Source of the DNA: Marimonas lutisalis
Lineage (GTDB): Bacteria; Pseudomonadota; Alphaproteobacteria; Rhodobacterales; Rhodobacteraceae
Direction of reading: 5' to 3'
Assembly: GCF_005434965.1 (NCBI RefSeq)
Contig: NZ_SKCI01000002.1
Location: forward strand, 430,001-494,000
Length of the DNA stretch: 64,000 nt
Under the pieces are notes generated by a model, which saw nothing but the letters and a program-made list of their open reading frames with translations, did no database searches and was not told the DNA's origin. The translations under genes were made by a program, and so were the position numbers. Positions 45,425 to 53,805 of this stretch are shown here, in pieces (the stretch's first letter is position 1; every line of letters starts with the position of its first letter).

Positions 45425-46599
45425 AGGCGTTCGATGGCCAGTGCGATGCCCTGGCCGCCACCGATACACATGGTGATCAGCGCCTTGGAACCGCCGATCC
45501 GTTCAAGCTCGTAAAGGGCCTTCACGGTGATGATGGCGCCGGTTGCGCCCACCGGGTGGCCGAGGGCAATTGCACCGCCATTAGGGTTCACCTTGGCCGG
45601 GTCGAGACCGAGCCCCTTGTTCACGGCAAGGGCCTGCGCGGCGAAGGCTTCGTTCGACTCGATCACGTCGAAATCATTGATTTTCAAACCGGTTCTGGCC
45701 AGAAGGTTCTCGACTGCGGGGATCGGGCCGATGCCCATGACCTGTGGCCGCACCCCTGCATGCGCATAACCCAGAACGCGGGCCTTGGGTTTCAGTCCGG
45801 CCTTCTCAGCCGCGTCCGCGCGGGCGAGGACGAGGGCGGCGGCGCCGTCGTTGATGCCGCTGGCATTGCCGGCGGTGACGCTGCCGTCTTTCTGGAAAGC
45901 AGGACGCAGGCCGGCGAGACCTTCGAGCGTGGTGTTCGTCTTGAGATGTTCGTCAGTGTCGAAAGCGACCATATCGCGTTTGACCTTCACCTCGACCGGG
46001 ACGATCTGGCTTTGGAAGCGGCCTTCCTCGATGGCGCGGGCGGCGCGTTTCTGGCTTTCCAGCGCAAAGGCATCCTGCGCTTCGCGGCTGATGTGGTGTT
46101 CTGCGGCCACGTTCTCGGCGGTGACCCCCATATGCCCCGTTCCGAAGGGGCAGTTGAGCGCACCGAGCATCATGTCGAGCGTGCGGATGTCACCCATTTT
46201 CGAGCCCCAACGCTGGTCAGGGACGATGTAGGGCGAGCGGCTCATCGCTTCGGCGCCGCCGGCAAGGCCGAAATCCGCATCGCCCAGCATGAGATTTTGC
46301 ACAACAGAAACAATGGCTTGTGCGCCAGAGCCGCAAAGCCGGTTCACATTCATCGCGGGCGTCGTATCGGGGATGCCCGCGTCCATTGCTGCCACGCGAC
46401 TGAGATACATGTCGCGCGGTTCCGTGTTGATCACGTGCCCGAAGGCCACGTGCCCGATCTGCCCACCTTCGACGCCCGCGCGTTCCATTGCAGCCTTCGC
46501 CGCGATGGCGCCGGTTTGCGCCGGGGGTGTGCCGGCGAGTGAGCCGCCGAAGGTGCCGATGGCGGTGCGGGCGCCGTCGAGGATTACGATGTCTGTCAT
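45421..46599 (-). CDS. Acetyl-CoA acetyltransferase / beta-ketothiolase
   Basis: 392 residues. The nucleophilic Cys is in MNVNRLCGSGAQAIVS, the second active-site set is NEAFAAQA with GGAIALGHPVGATGA, and the final Cys lies in TMCIGGGQGIALAIE. Length and motifs fit biosynthetic or beta-ketoadipyl-type thiolases (BktB/PhaA/PcaF); the pca genes 10 kb away make an aromatic-pathway role possible but not shown. It converges on pbpC with a 4-nt overlap. A 43-bp repeat lies about 180 nt upstream. Confidence 0.9.
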   Translation of the reverse strand: MTDIVILDGARTAIGTFGGSLAGTPPAQTGAIAAKAAMERAGVEGGQIGHVAFGHVINTEPRDMYLSRVAAMDAGIPDTTPAMNVNRLCGSGAQAIVSVVQNLMLGDADFGLAGGAEAMSRSPYIVPDQRWGSKMGDIRTLDMMLGALNCPFGTGHMGVTAENVAAEHHISREAQDAFALESQKRAARAIEEGRFQSQIVPVEVKVKRDMVAFDTDEHLKTNTTLEGLAGLRPAFQKDGSVTAGNASGINDGAAALVLARADAAEKAGLKPKARVLGYAHAGVRPQVMGIGPIPAVENLLARTGLKINDFDVIESNEAFAAQALAVNKGLGLDPAKVNPNGGAIALGHPVGATGAIITVKALYELERIGGSKALITMCIGGGQGIALAIERL

Positions 46600-46908
46600 G
46601 GTTTTATCCCGAGAGAGTTAAGATTTTCGACAGGGACCATACGCCCGAAGCGAAAGCAATGGCAGAGCAACGTTTCGTCATTTTTCCTTGTTTTTCAGGG
46701 CCACGGCGTGGAGGGAGAATTTCTCGGCCCGCCCAAGGCCATCAATTAACTTTTGAGTCGTTAACCGGATGGTAAGGGGGTGACTTGCGTGCACCGTCCG
46801 GCTGACATCCGGCTGCCGGCGAAGACCGCGATTTGACCCAGGCCCTGTTCGTGAACGGGGCGCGCGGGAGGGCAAGCCGGGATTAACCGGCGCTGCGATA
46901 GGACCCGC
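46600..46908. other. Intergenic region between MFS gene and thiolase
   Basis: 309 nt without a gene I can support. It holds copy B of the 43-bp repeat. The stretch from 46600 to 46775 should carry the thiolase promoter and leader on the minus strand; I see no clear -35/-10. A minus-strand frame here has no convincing start codon near its end. Confidence 0.5.
46776..46818 (-). repeat. Dispersed 43-bp intergenic repeat, copy B
   Basis: On the minus strand it reads like copy A (28132-28174) at 40 of 43 positions: CGGCAGCCGGATGTCAGCCG at the start and GTGCACGCAAGTCACCCCC at the end. Differences are AC for GG in the middle and one G/A change. It lies downstream of the MFS gene and upstream of the thiolase gene. 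Confidence 0.8.
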
Positions 46909-48093
46909 CTAACCGAAACGGGGTTCACCGCGTCGCCGCGCCACGGTGTAGAGGCCGGCCCCGAGCACGGCGGCACCGGCAAAGAGCAGCAGCATCGCAT
47001 CGTATCCACCCCAGCCCCAGATCAGCGCGCCGAGGTAGGGGGCCTGCGCCGCGCCCACCAGGTAGAGCAAGGCGAGCGCCCCGGACTTGGCCCCGAAATT
47101 GCGCGGGCCGAGGATTTCGCGCGCGAGCAGCGGGCGCAGGATGCTGACCACGCCAACCGCGCCGCCGAAAAGCGGCACGAAAAACCACATGAGCACCGGC
47201 GCGTGTCCGGCGGCGATGAGCACGAGTTCCGCAACCCCGATCATAGCGAAACAGGCAAGTGCCAGACCATGATGCGAGAGATGGCGCCCGGCCCAGATCA
47301 TCGCCAGCCGCCCGGCCACCTGCATCGGGCCGATGCAGGCGGCGACAAACACGGCCGTCGCGGGGGCGATGGCGTGATCGTCGAGGATCGGCAAAAGGTG
47401 CTGAAGCGTGCCTGAATGGACCGTCGCCATGAGTGCCATGGCAAGCCCGAGCGCCCAGAAGGCCGGGCGGCGCAGGTAGCGGGGCTGCGCCTCGTCCGGT
47501 TCGGCTGCGTGATGCGGGTCGGCCCGTCGTTCACCTTCGAGCCGTTCGGCTGCATACCACAGGAGCGGCGCGACAATGAAACTGACGAAGAGCCCGAGTG
47601 TGAGCACCGCCCCGCGCCAACCCAAAGCGCTGGCCAGCGCGTTCGAGACCGGAAAGCTGAGCGTGCCGGCAAAGCCCGCGACCAGCGTGATGGCGACGAT
47701 GCCGCCCTTGGCGTCAGCGCCGCGGGCCCGGGTGACCAGCACGAAGCAGGGCTCGTAGAGGCAGCCGGCGAGGCAGAGGCCGATCAGGGCCCACAGCGCC
47801 TGAAACTGCCAGATGTCGTGAACCTGCGAGAGCATGGCGAGGGCAAGCCCGCCCAGCGCGGCGCTGCCGGCCATGAGCGCGGGGCCGTAGCCACGGTCGA
47901 TCACCGGGCCGGCCACGGTAGAGGCGAGGCCGGAGAGAAACACGGCCATGGCGATGGCGGCGGAGAGCTGTGCCTTGGTCCAGCCAGGTTCGGCGACCCA
48001 ATGCAGGATCAGTGCGGGAAAGACGTAGTAGAGCCCGGCCCAGACCAGTGTCTGGCCCGCGGCCATGATGAGGATGGTGCGATCGCGGAACAT
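46909..48093 (-). CDS. MFS transporter
   Basis: 394 residues with 12 predicted membrane segments. It starts TILIMAAGQTLVWAGLYYVF; the loop VAGPVIDRGYGPALMAGSAA matches the MFS 'GxxxDRxG' loop, and the C-terminal half repeats the six-helix pattern. Substrate is not predictable; the second half resembles monocarboxylate-type carriers. It lies 73 nt downstream of the phosphatase gene on the same strand, so an operon is possible. Confidence 0.8.
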   Translation of the reverse strand: MFRDRTILIMAAGQTLVWAGLYYVFPALILHWVAEPGWTKAQLSAAIAMAVFLSGLASTVAGPVIDRGYGPALMAGSAALGGLALAMLSQVHDIWQFQALWALIGLCLAGCLYEPCFVLVTRARGADAKGGIVAITLVAGFAGTLSFPVSNALASALGWRGAVLTLGLFVSFIVAPLLWYAAERLEGERRADPHHAAEPDEAQPRYLRRPAFWALGLAMALMATVHSGTLQHLLPILDDHAIAPATAVFVAACIGPMQVAGRLAMIWAGRHLSHHGLALACFAMIGVAELVLIAAGHAPVLMWFFVPLFGGAVGVVSILRPLLAREILGPRNFGAKSGALALLYLVGAAQAPYLGALIWGWGGYDAMLLLFAGAAVLGAGLYTVARRRGEPRFG

Positions 48094-48165
48094 GGTGCCC
48101 TGCCTTGCCGCCGACGGACAAAGGGTTGGCCGGGGCGGACGGGATTGGCAAGGGACGACGTGCCG

Positions 48166-48888
48166 TCAGGGCTCGAGCGGCACGCGCCCGTCATCGGTGA
48201 GCACCCATACCTGCCGTCCCTCGATCGCGGCGGCGGTGAGCGGGCGGCCCCAGCCCGCGCCGCTGTCGAGGTTGACGCGGTTGCCGTAGTGGCGCGGCAC
48301 CTCTTGCGCGGTGTGCCCGTGAATGACCAGCCAGTCGAACGGCTCGGACCAGGTGAGGAAGGGGTCGCGGATCCACAGGAGATCGTCTTCGGTCTGCCAG
48401 TCGAGGGGCAGGCGCGGCTGGATGCCGGCATGCACGAAGAGATGCGGCCCGCGTTCGAGGTAGAGCGGGCAGGCGGCGAGGAAATCGCGATGCGCCTGCG
48501 GCACGGCCCGTTGCGCGGCGGCCTGCAGGCGGGGCAGGCTTTCGGTGGGGTCGAGCCCGTAGGAGGCGAGCGTCTGGGCGCCGCCGAGACGATCATCGAG
48601 CCAGCCCTTGCCGGAGCGGATGAGCGGGTTTTCCGAGGTGCCCGTTTCGAGGAAATCCAGGAACAGCCGGTCATGGTTGCCCATCAGCACGGTCCAGTTG
48701 CGGCCACGTTCCTGCCCGGCGATCAGCGTGTCGATCACCGCGCGGCTGGCCGGGCCGCGATCGACCAGATCGCCAAGGATGACCACGGGCGATTGCGCGC
48801 CGCCATCGGCCTCGATCCGCGTGAGCGCATTAAGCAGCATTTCGTGCTGGCCGTGGATATCGCCGATGGCGTAGATCGTATCGGTCAT
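48166..48888 (-). CDS. Calcineurin-like metallophosphatase (PrpA/ApaH-like Ser/Thr phosphatase)
   Basis: 240 residues from MTDTIYAIGDIHGQHEMLLN, 8 nt after GAGG. The metal-binding motifs are in order: GDIHG, VVILGDLVDRGP, VLMGNHDRLFL, and the two later His in LFVHAGIQP and WLVIHGHTAQEVPRHYG. Fits the bacterial PPP family that dephosphorylates proteins or dinucleoside polyphosphates. The longer upstream frame has no Shine-Dalgarno. Confidence 0.88.
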   Translation of the reverse strand: MTDTIYAIGDIHGQHEMLLNALTRIEADGGAQSPVVILGDLVDRGPASRAVIDTLIAGQERGRNWTVLMGNHDRLFLDFLETGTSENPLIRSGKGWLDDRLGGAQTLASYGLDPTESLPRLQAAAQRAVPQAHRDFLAACPLYLERGPHLFVHAGIQPRLPLDWQTEDDLLWIRDPFLTWSEPFDWLVIHGHTAQEVPRHYGNRVNLDSGAGWGRPLTAAAIEGRQVWVLTDDGRVPLEP

Positions 48889-48926
48889 TTGGTTTTCCTC
48901 TACCGCATCCGGAAGGGCGGGGAAAG

Positions 48927-49859
48927 TCAGCTGAGTGGGGCAAGGATGCCGGCGATCTGGTCGCGCAGCCATGTGTGGGCGGGATCATGCGTGGCGCGGC
49001 GGTGCCAGATCATGCAGAGCTGCACGGTTGCGACGGGCATGGGTGGGCGGTAGATCGACAGGCCGAGCCGTTCGGCGACCCGTTCGGCCAGGCGGGTGGG
49101 CAGAAGCGCGATCAGGTCGCTTTCGGCAACGGCGTTATAAACGCCTGAAAAAATCGGCATCGTCATCACTATATTGCGTTCGCGACCGATGGCATCGAGC
49201 GCGGCATCGCCCATGCCGCGCAACCGCCCTTCGGGTGAAAACAGCACGTGGCCGAGATCGCAATAGAGGTCGATGGGGATCACATCGCCCGGCGAGAGCC
49301 TGGCGTTGGCGATACGCGGGTGGCCGTTGCGAGCAATGAGCGAGAAAGTCGAGGTCATCACGTCGTGGCTGTCGGCCCAGTCGGGGAAATCGACACGCGG
49401 GATAAGTGCGAGATCGATATCAAATTGTTTAATCGTTTCAACATAGTTGTCGGGCACGAGATTGACCAGCTGGACACGGATGCCGGGGGCCGCGGCGGCC
49501 AGGTGGCGGGCAAGGTCCGGCATCAGCAGGTCGGCAAAGAAGTCGCTGCCCGAGATGCGAAAGCTGCGCTGTTCGGTCAGAGGATCGAAACGCGTGGGCG
49601 CCGAGAGAAGCGTCTCGATTTCGGCCAGGCGCTGGTGAAGCGGGTCCTTGAGGTCGAGCGCGAATTGCGTGGGTTCGAGGTGGCGGCCGATGCGGGTGAA
49701 TAGCGGATCGTCGAGCGCGTGGCGCAACCGTGCGAGCGCGGCCGATACCGCGGGTTGTGACAACCCGATGCGCTGGGCGGCGCCGATGGTCGAGCCTTCC
49801 TGAAGAAGGGCATCGAGCACGCGGAGGAGGTTGAGATCGAGAGTTTTGAAATTCATCAT
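48927..49859 (-). CDS. LysR-family transcriptional regulator
   Basis: 310 residues from the first of two adjacent ATGs. The helix-turn-helix reads LDLNLLRVLDALLQEGSTIG and AAQRIGLSQPAVSAALARLR, followed by LDDPLF. The effector domain is of the NodD-like subgroup (RSFRISGSDFFADLLMPDLA). It is divergent from a cupin gene that it probably regulates. A LysR-type inverted repeat overlaps its own start region. Confidence 0.88.
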   Translation of the reverse strand: MMNFKTLDLNLLRVLDALLQEGSTIGAAQRIGLSQPAVSAALARLRHALDDPLFTRIGRHLEPTQFALDLKDPLHQRLAEIETLLSAPTRFDPLTEQRSFRISGSDFFADLLMPDLARHLAAAAPGIRVQLVNLVPDNYVETIKQFDIDLALIPRVDFPDWADSHDVMTSTFSLIARNGHPRIANARLSPGDVIPIDLYCDLGHVLFSPEGRLRGMGDAALDAIGRERNIVMTMPIFSGVYNAVAESDLIALLPTRLAERVAERLGLSIYRPPMPVATVQLCMIWHRRATHDPAHTWLRDQIAGILAPLS

Positions 49860-49874
49860 GTTTATAGAAAACAT
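49858..49874. promoter_or_regulatory. LysR-type inverted repeat
   Basis: ATGTTTATAGAAAACAT: half-sites ATGTTT and AAACAT with a 5-nt spacer (T-N11-A type). It touches the LysR start codon and is followed by an AT-rich stretch toward the cupin gene, as expected for an autoregulatory site. Confidence 0.5.
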
Positions 49875-49945
49875 ATAAACAATAAATTTTCCATATCTCA
49901 TGGGCAGGAGCATTCTGGCATCGGATCGGATGACAGGAGATCGGG

Positions 49946-50410
49946 ATGCACATTCTGGGACCGGATACGGCGGAGTGGATGGGAACGGCCTATCGCTTTG
50001 TTCTGAACGCGGCGGACACGGGCGGCGCGGTGGCGGTTTTCGAAAGCGTGACCGGTCCGGGGCTGGGGCCGCCTCTCCACATGCATCGAGATGCGGACGA
50101 AACATTTGTCGTACAGTCCGGAGATGTGGAATTCTGGGTCGAGGGTGAGAGGTTCACACGGGGGCCGGGACAGGCCGCATTCGTCGCCAGGGGGCAAGAG
50201 CATACGTTTCGCGTGTGCGACACGGCGCCGGGGCGGATGCTGACCATGCTGACGCCCGGCGGGTTCGAAGAGTTTTTCCGTGAAGTGGCCGAGGGGGGAT
50301 TCACACTCCCCGAGGATATGGGCCGGGTGTGTGAGGTGGCCGAAAAATACCAACTGGTCTTTACCGGTCCGCCGCTGGGCGGACGTGAAGACCCAAAAAA
50401 GGGAGGGTAG
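49946..50410 (+). CDS. Cupin-domain protein
   Basis: 154 residues, single cupin barrel. Metal ligands are visible in PPLHMHRDADETFVVQSGDV (HxH and Glu) and RGQEHTFRV (late His). CAGGAG lies 7 nt before the ATG. Small cupins of this kind may be enzymes or sensors; the LysR partner suggests an inducible catabolic or stress role. Substrate unknown. Another small membrane-protein gene begins 5 nt after its stop. Confidence 0.75.
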   Translation: MHILGPDTAEWMGTAYRFVLNAADTGGAVAVFESVTGPGLGPPLHMHRDADETFVVQSGDVEFWVEGERFTRGPGQAAFVARGQEHTFRVCDTAPGRMLTMLTPGGFEEFFREVAEGGFTLPEDMGRVCEVAEKYQLVFTGPPLGGREDPKKGG

Positions 50411-50414
50411 TGGA

Positions 50415-50789
50415 ATGAAGGGTGTAGCATTGTATTTCTTTGCGACCGGAACGGTCGCGGTGACGCTGGGCATGGTCTGGGGCATCCAGATGTCGGCGAC
50501 GCATGATCACACGTTGTCGGGCGCGCATGCGCACCTGAACCTGGTGGGCTGGGCGACGATGGCGTTGATGGGCTTGTATTATCACGTCACGCCGGCGGCG
50601 GCCGAGAAGGCCTTGGCCAAGGTGCATTACCTGGTGGCGCTGGCGGGGCTGGTGATAATGATCCCGGGCATCGTGCAGGCGATCCGGCAGACCGGCGAGA
50701 CATTGGCGAAGGTGGGCTCGATCCTGACGCTTCTGTCGATGGTTATCTTCCTGGTCACGGTCATGATGAACGCGCGGCGGACGGCTTGA
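50415..50789 (+). CDS. Small membrane protein resembling the heme-copper oxidase subunit I N-terminus
   Basis: 124 residues with four membrane helices. SGAHAHLNLVGWATMALMGL, then YYH, matches the helix II region of cbb3-type subunit I-like proteins, where the His binds heme. It is far too short to be a full oxidase (usually over 450 residues). GGAGGG precedes the ATG, and it is coupled to the cupin gene. It may be a heme-binding membrane protein; function unknown. Confidence 0.65.
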   Translation: MKGVALYFFATGTVAVTLGMVWGIQMSATHDHTLSGAHAHLNLVGWATMALMGLYYHVTPAAAEKALAKVHYLVALAGLVIMIPGIVQAIRQTGETLAKVGSILTLLSMVIFLVTVMMNARRTA

Positions 50790-50823
50790 GCGTTTTCCGG
50801 GCGGTCGAAACGGCCGCCCGGCC

Positions 50824-52005
50824 TTAGTTCAGCCGGACCGGCAGGTTGAGGGGGCCACGGAAGCCGAAACCGCGCCAGATCACGCTGCTGGGATCGGCAA
50901 GTTCCATGTTCGGGAAACGGTCGAACAGCATGGGCAGGAGCAGCTGCACCAGCATCATCCGCGCGACATGGGTGCCCTGGCAGAAATGCGGCCCGACGCC
51001 GAAGCTCTGATGCGTCTTGTCGGGGCGGAAGAGATCATATTCCTCGCCGTTTTCGTGAATGTCCTCGTCGCGGCCGGCCGAGGCCTGGGAGGTCATCACT
51101 ACGTCGCCTCTGGGGATCAGGTGGCCGCCGATTTCGACATCTTCCTTCGCCACGCGCGAGCTGACCTGGATGGGCGCGATCCAGCGGACCCCTTCCTCGA
51201 ACGCCTCGGCGAACCATTTGGGATCATCCTTGACGGCGGTCGTGTGGTCGGGGTTCGTCAGCAGGCCGTAGAGGATGGTGCAGAGCGCATCGCGCGGTTC
51301 GTTGATGCCGCCGCCGATGGCGATTTTCAGATTGGCGCGGATCTGGCTGAGCTCGATCGGGTCGCTGGCATTGACCATGGCCGACAGGGCCGAGGGCCCC
51401 TGTTCGACCAGGTGGCGTTCGGTTTCGCGGTCGAAAAGCGCGTTCATCGCGTCATGTGCCGCATCGACGATGGCAAAGGGTTCGGGATCCCAGGCGAAAT
51501 TGCCGGCCCCGTCGATGAGCGCCTGCGACCAGTGGATCATTTCGTCGTCGGTGGCGGCCTCGATGCCCAGGAGATGCGCCAGGCACCGCGCGGCAAAGGG
51601 CGCAGCGAGCGCGGGAAAGAGATCGACCACTTCGCCGCGCGGCAGCCGGGCGACGTAGGTTTCGGCGATGTCGCGGTAGATACCTGTCCAGTGATCGCGG
51701 ATGTTGCGCGGGGCAAAGGCGGGCGCCATGGCGTTTCGTTCGCGCAGGTGTTCGTCACCGTCCTTGCGCATCAGCGTGTGGGCGTGAAAGGCGCGCTTCA
51801 TCGGCGTGTTCGGATCGTCGGTCGAGAAGAGCTCGGGCGTGGATTTGGCAAAGCGCGTATGCTCGGCCTTGGTCAGCAGGGTGCGGCCAAGGGCGGGGAT
51901 ACGCACGACAGGCGTGGTGGCGCGCAGGCGGCGATAGATCACGTAGGGATCGTTGATCAGGTCGGGGATGGTGACTGTATCGTCGACCGGCGCGGGCTTT
52001 GTCAT
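50824..52005 (-). CDS. Cytochrome P450
   Basis: 393 residues from MTKPAPVDDTVTIPDLINDP; AAGGGA lies 8-10 nt upstream. The heme-binding loop QSFGVGPHFCQGTHVARMML has the Cys ligand, and the K-helix ExxR is in EEGVRWIAP (EGVR). The I-helix reads KIAIGGGINEPRDALCTILY, so the usual AGxxT oxygen-activation motif is replaced by GGGINE. No signal or membrane anchor, so a soluble class I enzyme needing a ferredoxin; none is adjacent. Substrate unknown. Confidence 0.9.
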   Translation of the reverse strand: MTKPAPVDDTVTIPDLINDPYVIYRRLRATTPVVRIPALGRTLLTKAEHTRFAKSTPELFSTDDPNTPMKRAFHAHTLMRKDGDEHLRERNAMAPAFAPRNIRDHWTGIYRDIAETYVARLPRGEVVDLFPALAAPFAARCLAHLLGIEAATDDEMIHWSQALIDGAGNFAWDPEPFAIVDAAHDAMNALFDRETERHLVEQGPSALSAMVNASDPIELSQIRANLKIAIGGGINEPRDALCTILYGLLTNPDHTTAVKDDPKWFAEAFEEGVRWIAPIQVSSRVAKEDVEIGGHLIPRGDVVMTSQASAGRDEDIHENGEEYDLFRPDKTHQSFGVGPHFCQGTHVARMMLVQLLLPMLFDRFPNMELADPSSVIWRGFGFRGPLNLPVRLN

Positions 52006-52083
52006 GGTGGGTTCCCTTTTGGGAAAGCCTAGACCGGACGCATGGGCGCGGCAATAGAGGCGCAGGCATGGCCCATGAAACAG

Positions 52084-52111
52084 GAAACCCCGGGCCAACG
52101 CCCGGGGTTTC
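52084..52111. terminator. Hairpin terminator after serA
   Basis: GAAACCCCGGGC and GCCCGGGGTTTC form a perfect 12-bp stem with a 4-nt loop (caac). It lies 23 nt after the serA stop and before the P450 gene on the same strand. No long T run follows on the minus strand, but the AAA/TTT ends of the stem supply a short one. Confidence 0.75.
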
Positions 52112-52133
52112 TGTTGTGCCGCTTGTCGTGCCG

Positions 52134-53729
52134 TCAGCCGATGTCGAATTCCAGCGGTTGCACCTGCTGGAAGAGGCCGGTGTCCTTGAGCTTGGCCAGG
52201 ACGGGGGCGGGCACGGGGGCATCGACGTAAAGCAGCGCGATGGCGTCGCCTCCGGCCTGGTTCCGGCCCAGGGTGAAGTTGGCGATGTTGACGCCGTTTT
52301 CGCCCATGGTCTGGCCCAGCGTACCGATGATGCCGGGCACGTCTTCGTTGGTGGTGTAGAGCATATGCGCGCCGACCTCGGCGTCGATGTTGATGCCCTT
52401 GATCTGGATGAAGCGGGGCTTGCCATCCGAGAAGACGGTGCCGCCGATCGAGCGTTCACGCTTGTCGGTGACGACGGTGACCTTGATGTAGCCTTCGAAG
52501 GCGCCCGACTGGTCCTGGCTGGTGGTCGAGATCTTCATGCCGCGTTCCTTGGCGATCACCGGGGCCGAGACCATGTTGAGATCGGGGTTGGCGGGTTTGA
52601 GGATGCCGGCCACGGCGGCGCTGGTCAGGGCCTCGAGGTTCATGGTGGCGGCTTCGCCGTCGTAGAGGATGTTGATCGCCTTGATCGGCTCGTCCGTCAG
52701 CTGGCCGATGAAGGCGCCGAGGTGATCGGCGAGCTTGATCCACGGGCCCATGACCTTGGCCTCTTCGGCGGTCACCGACGGCATGTTGAGCGCGTTTTCG
52801 ACCGCGCCGGTGAGCAGGTAGTTCGACATCTGCTCGGCCACCTGGATCGCCACGTTTTCCTGCGCCTCGGTGGTCGCCGCGCCGAGGTGCGGTGTGCAGA
52901 CCACGTTGGGCAGGTTGAAGAGCACGTTTTCGGTGGCCGGTTCGACCGAGAACACGTCGAAGGCGGCGCCGGCGACATGGCCGGACTTGATCAGCTCGGC
53001 CAGGGCCTCTTCGTCGACGAGACCGCCGCGGGCGCAGTTGATGATGCGCACGCCCTTTTTCGTCTTTGCGAGGTTTTCGGCCGACAGGATGTTCTTGGTC
53101 TGCTCGGTGAACGGCACGTGCAGCGTGATGAAATCGGCGCGCGCGAGCAGGTCGTCGAGCTCGACTTTCTCGACGCCCATCTTGGTGGCCTTCTCTTCCG
53201 AGAGGAACGGATCGTAGGCGATGACCTTCATGCGCAGGCCCCGGGCGCGGTCGCAGACGATCGAGCCGATGTTGCCCGCGCCGATGACGCCGAGGGTTTT
53301 GGCGGTGAGCTCGACCCCCATGAATTTCGACTTTTCCCACTTGCCGGCATGGGTCGAGGCCGAGGCCTCGGGAATCTGGCGGGCGCAGGCGAACATCATG
53401 GCGATGGCATGCTCGGCGGTGGTGATGGTGTTGCCGAAGGGCGTGTTCATCACGATCACGCCTTTTTTCGAGGCGGCGACCTTGTCGATGTTGTCGGTGC
53501 CGATGCCGGCGCGGCCGATGACCTTCAGCTTGTCGGCGTTTTCGAGGATCTTCTCGGTCACCTTGGTGGCCGAGCGGATGGCGAGGCCGTCATAGTTGCT
53601 AATGATCTCGGCCAGCTTTTCCTTGTCCTTGCCCACGTCGGGCATGAAATCCACGTCGATGCCGCGATCGCGGAAGATCTGGACGGCGGTTTCGCTGAGC
53701 TTGTCGGAGACGAGTACTTTGGGAGCCAT
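52134..53729 (-). CDS. serA: D-3-phosphoglycerate dehydrogenase
   Basis: 531 residues. First step of serine synthesis: 3-phosphoglycerate to 3-phosphohydroxypyruvate with NAD. Nucleotide-binding GVIGAGNIGSIVCDRA, catalytic Arg in IINCARGGLVDE, Glu downstream and His in CTPHLGAATTEAQ are present. The length includes the intervening ASB domain and a C-terminal ACT domain (VPGIIGTLGQTMGENGVNIA), a layout open to serine feedback. It follows serC by 76 nt on the same strand. Confidence 0.96.
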   Translation of the reverse strand: MAPKVLVSDKLSETAVQIFRDRGIDVDFMPDVGKDKEKLAEIISNYDGLAIRSATKVTEKILENADKLKVIGRAGIGTDNIDKVAASKKGVIVMNTPFGNTITTAEHAIAMMFACARQIPEASASTHAGKWEKSKFMGVELTAKTLGVIGAGNIGSIVCDRARGLRMKVIAYDPFLSEEKATKMGVEKVELDDLLARADFITLHVPFTEQTKNILSAENLAKTKKGVRIINCARGGLVDEEALAELIKSGHVAGAAFDVFSVEPATENVLFNLPNVVCTPHLGAATTEAQENVAIQVAEQMSNYLLTGAVENALNMPSVTAEEAKVMGPWIKLADHLGAFIGQLTDEPIKAINILYDGEAATMNLEALTSAAVAGILKPANPDLNMVSAPVIAKERGMKISTTSQDQSGAFEGYIKVTVVTDKRERSIGGTVFSDGKPRFIQIKGINIDAEVGAHMLYTTNEDVPGIIGTLGQTMGENGVNIANFTLGRNQAGGDAIALLYVDAPVPAPVLAKLKDTGLFQQVQPLEFDIG

Positions 53730-53764
53730 TTTTCTGGTCCTTTATGTGAGATATGTCGGGGGAA

Positions 53765-53782
53765 GGCGGGCTGAAGCCCGCC
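53765..53782. repeat. REP-like palindrome between serC and serA
   Basis: GGCGGGCT-ga-AGCCCGCC, an 8-bp stem with a 2-nt loop, inside the sequence AAGGCGGGCTGAAGCCCGCC. GC-rich palindromes of this kind are common between genes in Rhodobacteraceae. In the serC-serA message it would form a stable hairpin that can stop decay or lower serA transcription. Confidence 0.6.
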
Positions 53783-53805
53783 CTACGCTTTATGTGATCG
53801 CGGGC

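Noticed and set aside
46678-46875. 65-codon minus-strand frame ending FSLHAVALKNKEK
   Set aside because: It runs through the 43-bp repeat, and the only start is far upstream without a ribosome site; not enough to call a gene, though the last 25 codons look protein-like.
47416-49053. 545-codon plus-strand frame
   Set aside because: Antisense to the MFS and phosphatase genes, both of which have clear motifs.
51999-53774. 591-codon plus-strand frame
   Set aside because: Antisense to serA; Gly/Asp/Val-rich composition typical of a shadow frame.
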